Origin: Luzula sylvatica
Lineage: Eukaryota; Streptophyta; Magnoliopsida; Poales; Juncaceae
Length of the DNA: 64,000 nucleotides
NCBI GenBank assembly: GCA_946800325.1
Contig: OX326957.1
Coordinates: forward strand, 12,319,591-12,383,590
Direction of reading: 5' to 3'
The position numbers and the translations under genes were made by a program. This document shows, piece after piece, positions 58,065 to 64,000 of the stretch (the stretch's first letter is position 1; each line of letters starts with the position of its first letter). Under the pieces are notes generated by a model, which was not told the origin of the DNA, ran no database searches, and saw only the letters and a program-made list of their open reading frames with translations.

Positions 58065-59305
58065 TGTTGGTTCAAATTTCCTAGGGTTTGATTATCTCAA
58101 AATAATGTCGATACTACTAATCAATTTGTGTAAGTGACAATTATAGAGATAAAAGATGAAGCCCACAAAAGGATCAAAAGATGAAGCAAGACGCACACGG
58201 ACGATCAAAGGAAATAAAGAATCAAGATGTCGAAGATCATAGTGAAGATTCCGCAAGTTGGGATATCAAATCATCACCTCAAATATCCAATAGGTATCCC
58301 TAAACTTGTCTCTGGAATTATTAATATCAAGATCAAAAGAGAAATTCGAAACACGATGAAATGGAAAATGGAAAATCACCATACCAGATTATGGTTCGTT
58401 CGAACGAACAACACAGTGCGTTCGAACGAACCAAGATCTGATATTGTGAGAAAATAGACAAAACTAGACACAATTAATATTCGTTCGAACGAACTAATAT
58501 GTTCGTTCGAACGAACCTTCATGGTTCGTTCAAGATTCATAGAACGAACTATGAACTAATCCATGTCCGTTCGAACGAACCACTGATTTCGTTCGAACGA
58601 ACCCATCGTGTTTATGAAAAATTCCTTTGAAACGGCTAGTTCAAATTGCAGTTAGTTCGAACGAACATAACAGTGCGTTCGAACGAACTATGTAATTTTT
58701 ACACAGGATGAGTGGTTTCTATGAGTAATATAAATAGAACTCACTCATCTCTTCTCTCTCTAAGCTTGTAAAGAAAAAACTCTTCCACAAATAAAAAGAG
58801 AGAAACTAAGCCAAAACCTTGAGCTCATATTTCCAAACCATATTAGGGATTATTAGATCCACTTTCAAATCCACTACTCAACGATTCCCAACTTGCGTGA
58901 CCGATCACGACTAGTTCGTTAGTAGTAAATTGTAATAGGCTAGTTACTAATTGTAAAGCCCCGCCATTGATCGATAAATTCGTGTAAATCGATCAAGGCA
59001 AACCTTGTAATTGTTTGAGTTGGGTATTCAATCGAAAGCCGAAAAGGTGCAAGGGAACCCCGGAGACGTAGGTACTTGCAATCAATCGAGTCGGTCGATT
59101 GACCAAGTAGCCGGTGAGTTAAAGCTACAAAGCAACCACCTACCGAACTCCGTAAACAAATATCGCGTGTTATTTGTTTCGGTATTGTATTTCTTTCTCT
59201 AATTTATTTACGCTTCCGCACAAAATTGTAATTGTATCCATTACCGCGAGAATTGGACCTTAGGACTTCCTATTCACCCCCCCTCTAGGTCTAAATTAAA
59301 CAACA
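58065..59305 (+). repeat. 3' long terminal repeat
   Basis: 1241 bp, same length as the 5' LTR, offset 8076. Differences noticed include C/A in GTGTACGTG/GTGTAAGTG, C/T in AGACGAAG/AGATGAAG, T/C in TCTTTGG/TCTCTGG and five further single changes. The palindrome array and TATA box are intact. Ends AAACAACA followed by GGTAC. Confidence 0.97.
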
Positions 59306-59340
59306 GGTACGACTACTATCCGAACCGTTTACATCCCTAA
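59306..59340 (-). mobile_element. hAT-like element, short remaining end
   Basis: On the minus strand TTAGGGATGTAAACGGTTCGG followed by ATAGTAGTCG is the terminus of the element whose larger half lies at 49356-49988. Comparison with 29906-29945 confirms the match. The first five bases (GGTAC) are the retrotransposon's target duplication. Confidence 0.75.
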
Positions 59341-59747
59341 TCGTGTTGGATATTTTATGTAATAATGATACCACGTAGTTAACATAACAACAAACATTGT
59401 TAGACAGTTCTCGAATACATTTGGAAAACATTCGACACGGGTATAATCATTATGATGTGAATTATAAGTAAATAACTGTGTAATTAAATTAAGGGTAATT
59501 CAATGGTCATTTTTTTTTTAATTCTTATACAAATAAACAAGATTATTTTGGTATTTTTCAATCCTCTAAATTAAATAATAATTAATGTTACGTTCGAATA
59601 GGAAATAATTTGATTGACAAATTCTCAAAATACCTTTTTGAAAAGTATCTATCATAGAATAACCCATGAATTATTATTGATATCATAAATTATTCTATTC
59701 AATATATAAGCACCTTTTGTTAGTATCTATTTTTGCATGACTTTATT

Positions 59748-59991
59748 GAGTGGGGTTTGTCTGTGGCCGCGGGCGTGAAGCCTCATGTGAAACTGCCTAC
59801 GTGGCTTGGTTTCATTGGTCAATACAATGTATTTTACATATAAACCCCTACTTTCACGGAAGCCCCTAGACAGTTAATTTATATAAAGTAGGGGTTTATA
59901 TGCAAAATGCATTGTATTGACCAATGAAACCAAGCCATGTAGGCAGTTTCACATGAGGCTTCACGCCCGTGGCCACAGACAAACCCCACTC
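59748..59991. mobile_element. Mutator-type foldback MITE with 9-bp target duplication
   Basis: A 244-bp element made mostly of two inverted arms of about 105 bp starting GAGTGGGGTTTGTCTGTGGC, with only a few mismatches between arms (for example GTGGCCGCGG versus GTGGCCACGG). It is flanked by GACTTTATT at 59739-59747 and 59992-60000. The duplication length and long arms fit a Mutator-like element. It could fold into a long hairpin RNA if transcribed. Confidence 0.92.
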
Positions 59992-60000
59992 GACTTTATT

Positions 60001-62340
60001 ATGCTCAAAACAAGAAACTAATGTATCCAATGTGAAAAAATTATTTAAGATGAATACAAGACCCTACAAAGAGAGAGTAAAAAAAAGTCACGCTATTGCA
60101 AGATCTAACATGATTAAATTTTGTGCGACTTCAATTTTATTTTATCAAATGACCGTTAATTAATGCTGAATTGATGATTGTTATTTCTTATATTTATCTA
60201 TTAGTTTATCACTTTCCATAAATCATGCATATAAAATCTTTCATATATATATATAAAATATTTTTATTCTTAATTTTTTTCCATCATAGAAAAATAATTA
60301 AATTGTAACATGTCATATATATTTAAATATGAAAATTAGTATATAATGGTTAGATTTGGTTTTTACATAATATTAGGAAAAATATTTTTGCATTACTTAT
60401 GATATAAATAATAGTATCTATGAATAATAATTAATAAATATTAATCACCATAAATAGGAGTATAGTGGTCATTTGATTAAAATAAATTGAAATCGCTCTC
60501 AATTTATACATGTTATCTTTTGCAATAACGGAAATATAATTGAAATAAAACAAAGAGAGAGGGGGGAAGAAGAGATAAATATATATGCCATATTATATTT
60601 ATTTTTTCATCCAATTTCTTCGTCAAAGTTAACGGTCAACATTTAAAATTACTATTTTACCCTTTGCATATTTACCCTTCTAAAATTCCAAAATATCATT
60701 TTAAAAATAAAAATTTCATATTTATCCTCTCAATAATAAAAATAACATACGTTTCCTTACTCGCTCGACAAGAAGCAAATCACGTCCTACAATTCAATAA
60801 TATTTGTAGTTATGATTATATTTCTGCAATGAAGTTATATTTTTTATATTTTTGTTTTTGTAATTTGAGATTGGTAGAATGATTATCTTTTGGAATTTTA
60901 TCCATGTATTTTTTGTGTTTATATTGTTATCTATGATATTGCATTAATTGTTATAATCTTTTTGTAAATATGATTTTTTATTTTCAAAAAGATAAATATT
61001 ATTTTGGATTTTTAGAAGGGTAAATATGTAAATAATAAAATAATTGACGGTTAGTTTTAACGGAGAAATTGGATGGTTTTTAATTTTTGGGTAAATATGA
61101 TATTTTAGATTTATGAAAGGATAAATATAATATTTCAAATTTAAGAAGGGTAAATATGTAATTTTAAGTTTAAGAAAAAAATAAATATGTAAATCCTCTA
61201 TTTGTTATTAGTATTATATATTTTAAAATATCGATCGGTGGTTTTAAATATTTATATTCGAGGAATTACACTATTATACTCTGTGTCTTAAATGTACATC
61301 AATACTTTTGATTGAAACTCAAAAGAATGATCAATGTAGATAATTAGTATCTAAAGTAATGTATAATTAATAAATAATAAGTTAATTAATTATTAATTCG
61401 AATTTACATGAATGGGTGTGCTAGTTACCTCCATTAATCATCATTGAGTGCCCCATCAAAAAAAGTAAAACGCATTGGGAGTCATCCTATCAAATACTTT
61501 TATACTTTTGTCAAACAATTTTTATTTTACTGAATTATTTCAGACAACCTTTATTCTAAATATATAATAATATGTCAACTAACTATTCGGATTGAATCCA
61601 CACGTAACAATTATACAATATAATATATTTACTGTGACAAAATAAATTATTTGTTTTGAATTTAACTTATGTATTATTTAATATAAAATAATTTATAAAT
61701 AATTATGTGATCTAAATTGAGAGCGATTTCAATTTTAAATGTTGACCGTTAACTTTAAGGAAGAAATTGGATGTTTTTTATTTTTTTGGAAAATATGATA
61801 TTTTAGATTTATGAAATGATAAATATGATATTTTAATTTTAAGAAGGATAAATATGTAATTTTAAATTTAACAAGGGTAAATATGTAAATTCTCTAAAAA
61901 ATATTGATTCAAAACGTAATGAAAATTATATATAAATCATATTTTAAAATAAAAAATATTGAAATTTACTTAAACAAAAAAAGACTAAAAATTATTTAAC
62001 ACTATATGATATCATTTAAAAAAAAAAAAAAAATTATATGATATCTTAAATTGATTGAAATCGAAAGATATAAGAACTTTAGCTTAGCAGTTCTCAGCAA
62101 AATCTACCGCTTGATTTTGTGTGCAATCCCCTCAAAACTATTATTTTTGTGCATTCCCTAATTCATACTCGAACTTCCTATTCTCGTGGCAATAGTCCGA
62201 AAAATCAGATGGATCAAGCAACTAAAGTAGATCTAATTCAAATGCAAAAAACAGTATATATAAAATATAATATGTGTTTCATAAAATATTTACATTGAAA
62301 TTTTTTAGATTAGAGATTGGAATTACATTTCACTGGATTT
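60001..62340. other. AT-rich gene-free DNA with an inverted dispersed repeat
   Basis: A module containing CATCCAATTTCTTC and AACGGTCAACATTTAAAATT near 60608-60655 appears in inverted form at about 61045-61080 and 61735-61775. AATTGAAATCGCTCTCAATTTA at 60487 is inverted at about 61713. Short repeated phrases of AAGGGTAAATATGTAATTTTAA accompany it. No gene or terminus is recognised. Confidence 0.5.
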
Positions 62341-62344
62341 TACT

Positions 62345-63130
62345 TCATAAAATTATTTAACGTTGAATATAAACATTTGAAAAATAATAAGTTATTAGCA
62401 ATGTATGGCATATTAATAAATTAATAATAAGTAGAAGAACACATATACTATACTAAAGCCCCCTAAAACTTAGAATTTTAATTCTTGATTTAACTCAGCT
62501 GAAAAAAAAATTCACAAAAAGTTCATGACCAATTAGGCGATTCATGTGAAATGAGATTGATGGAAATAAAGTGTGATATTCAGCATTCTGTCCTCTCCAT
62601 ATATAAACATGAGATTCGTTTAATTGCATAATTGCATAATCCAATTAAGTTTTGTCTAATTTTATAGGAAATCACAACAATAAAATTAGGTCCCAATTGT
62701 CGATTTTATGCCTAATCATTAGTATATAAATCCAATTAATTTTCATTTTAAATACATATTCAATTTTTCTAAAACATGGGAGGAAATCAGAAACTCGTAT
62801 ATTTCCCGAATGACGAGCCCAACATGCTCCAATTCTCGAGCAGTCGAAAAGAATGAATATGATAAAGATTAGCTAATGTTCTCATCCGAATTTTTCCAGC
62901 GTGGGCGAACAATTTAGAATGCAAAATGATTTATGATGCATTATGAATTGCCTGATATGGTGCTAACAATCAAAGAGAATGGGAATGAGATTTTAAGATC
63001 GGCAAAATGGAAGTCTTTCGCCGCGTTATTAGGCGAAAATGATTTTTACACCAAATATGTTGGTGAATTGTCAATTATGTAATTTACAAACCTACGTTGA
63101 TAAATTCTCGGATGTAAGATGTTACTCAAA
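62345..63130. repeat. Dispersed duplication, partner of 48600-49260
   Basis: Same order of landmarks as at 48.6-49.26 kb: TAACGTTGAATATAAACATTTG, the AAAGCCCCCTAAAACTTAGA block, GATTCATGTGAAATGAG, CATATATAAAC and GGCGAAAATGATTTT. Many small indels show it is old. No coding region. Confidence 0.65.
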
Positions 63131-64000
63131 AGAAAATTAGGATGATGTAAACGAAACATAATAACAAAATAAATGTAAACGAAACATATATTACGAAGTA
63201 CTTCAAAAGAAAGTAATTTGTAATGATATCGTGTACTTTACACAAAATTTATCAGATACTTCGTATGCCATATTTGAATATTATATTTCAACATAATAAC
63301 AAATATTTTTGAATACTTCACAAATACATTTCGAAAATATTTGGTGTGTGAATAATTAGGATGATGTGAATTCGTAAGAATTCTTGCACACAATGCCGGT
63401 CCCAAAGTTTGGACGACCTGAGAACATTTTCGAAATTGAACCCCAACACGAAAGACTATTATATTGAATAAATTTTGCCAATACTTTTTTTTGCATGATT
63501 TTGTCATGCTCCAAACAAAAGACTAGTATGTTCTATGCAAAAAGAAAATGATCAATACAATATATCATGTTAATGTAATCATGAATCCGACACAAAAAAA
63601 AAGAGGATAAAATGAAAATACAAAGGCAAAATATCCGTTTCGACAACACTTGGAATAACGAAACAGTGAAAGAGTGAGAAAATAATTTCATTTTAGGGAA
63701 ATTTTTGTATGTAGACGAGATAAGTTTGGTAATACTCAAAATAGACAACATAATTTCGAAATTTACAAAATAACACTCTCGACATTTGAAAAATCGAGAG
63801 GTTTTATAATTCTCGACATTTGAAATGTTGAGCAGTTTTAAGATTTAGTTAATACTGTTTTTCTTAATGATTCTGTTAATCAAAACATAAAATACACTTT
63901 GGAAAAAATGTTCAACTTTTCAAATGTCGAGAAGAATCTCTCAACTTTTGAAATATCGAGAAGAACCTCTCAATTTTTGAAATGTCGAAAACTTCTGAAT
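63131..64000. repeat. Gene-free end with TCGACATTTGAAA inverted repeats
   Basis: 63131-63770 shows no recognised gene. From about 63776 the motif CTCGACATTTGAAA occurs in direct orientation (63778, 63813) and inverted as TTTCAAATGTCGAG or variants (about 63936-63985), with CTCTCAACTTTTGAAATAT-like phrases. It looks like one edge of a foldback element cut by the window end. Confidence 0.5.

Larger units (their letters stand above)
49989..59305 (+). mobile_element. Non-autonomous LTR retrotransposon with gag only (TR-GAG type)
   Basis: Complete 9.3-kb element: LTRs at 49989-51229 and 58065-59305, both 1241 bp, TG...CA ends, flanked by GGTAC target duplications (49984-49988, 59306-59310). A primer-binding site for initiator tRNA-Met follows the 5' LTR, and a polypurine tract precedes the 3' LTR. 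The interior codes for Gag with CCHC zinc knuckles but shows no protease, integrase, reverse transcriptase or RNase H. I counted about eight LTR differences, so insertion is recent. Gag type, long LTRs and repeated purine tracts suggest a Copia element of the Sirevirus lineage. A CACTA element (52913-56646) later landed in gag. Without the CACTA it would be about 5.6 kb. Mobilisation would need proteins from a partner element. Confidence 0.92.

Noticed and set aside
1..64000. CRISPR arrays, bacterial operons, ribosome-binding sites, rRNA genes
   Set aside because: Introns, plant transposons and plant gene families make this nuclear plant DNA; none of the tandem arrays has repeat-spacer structure.

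Overview
The window is nuclear DNA of a flowering plant, most likely a eudicot. It is strongly AT-rich, its protein genes have GT-AG introns, one gene product carries a probable plastid transit peptide, and most of the space is plant-type transposons: Helitrons, hAT, Mutator-like and CACTA elements, tRNA-type SINE remnants and an LTR retrotransposon primed from initiator tRNA-Met. I cannot name the species.

Five intact or nearly intact genes are supported by exon-by-exon reading. (1) 17290-24983 (-): a cytoplasmic receptor-like kinase with an N-terminal universal-stress-protein-like (USP) region, of the plant U-box kinase family but ending without a U-box. (2) 35214-36324 (-): a complete, somewhat divergent TATA-box-binding protein in seven exons. 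(3) 40559-41880 (-): a plastid-type NusB-domain protein in seven exons. (4) 42219-44122 (+): an armadillo-type protein with a C-terminal membrane anchor and a final LVPT, the signature of plant KASH proteins of the SINE1/2 type; it diverges from gene 3 across 338 bp. (5) 44449-46108 (-): a GPI-anchored GH17 beta-1,3-glucanase with an X8/CBM43 domain.

Layout. 1-7.2 kb is tandem repeats, GC-rich minisatellite, foldback units and Helitron termini. 7.2-12.4 kb and 24.8-28.0 kb are two diverged copies of one segmental duplication, each holding USP-type first exons of the kinase family; together with the kinase gene and a reversed relic at 32.7-34.1 kb they form a decayed kinase cluster. 12.5-17 kb is a GAGCTCG-rich hAT-like element, a Helitron end and a minisatellite. 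28-32.7 kb holds two hAT-type elements, one with an 8-bp target duplication. 35.2-46.1 kb is the gene-rich part, with a Helitron (37803-39116), a MITE and an exportin-1 fragment between the genes. 49.36-59.34 kb is a three-level nest: an old hAT-like element is split by a young LTR retrotransposon (49989-59305; 1241-bp LTRs, 5-bp target duplication) that has gag but no recognisable pol, and its gag is split by a CACTA element (52913-56646; 3-bp target duplication). 59.3-64 kb is AT-rich intergenic DNA with a Mutator-type MITE and diverged repeats.

The least expected structure is in the LTRs: eight copies of the palindrome-based motif GTTCGAACGAAC arranged as four pairs, each pair spaced exactly 22 bp and the pairs spaced 85-86 bp, ending 40 bp before a TATA box.
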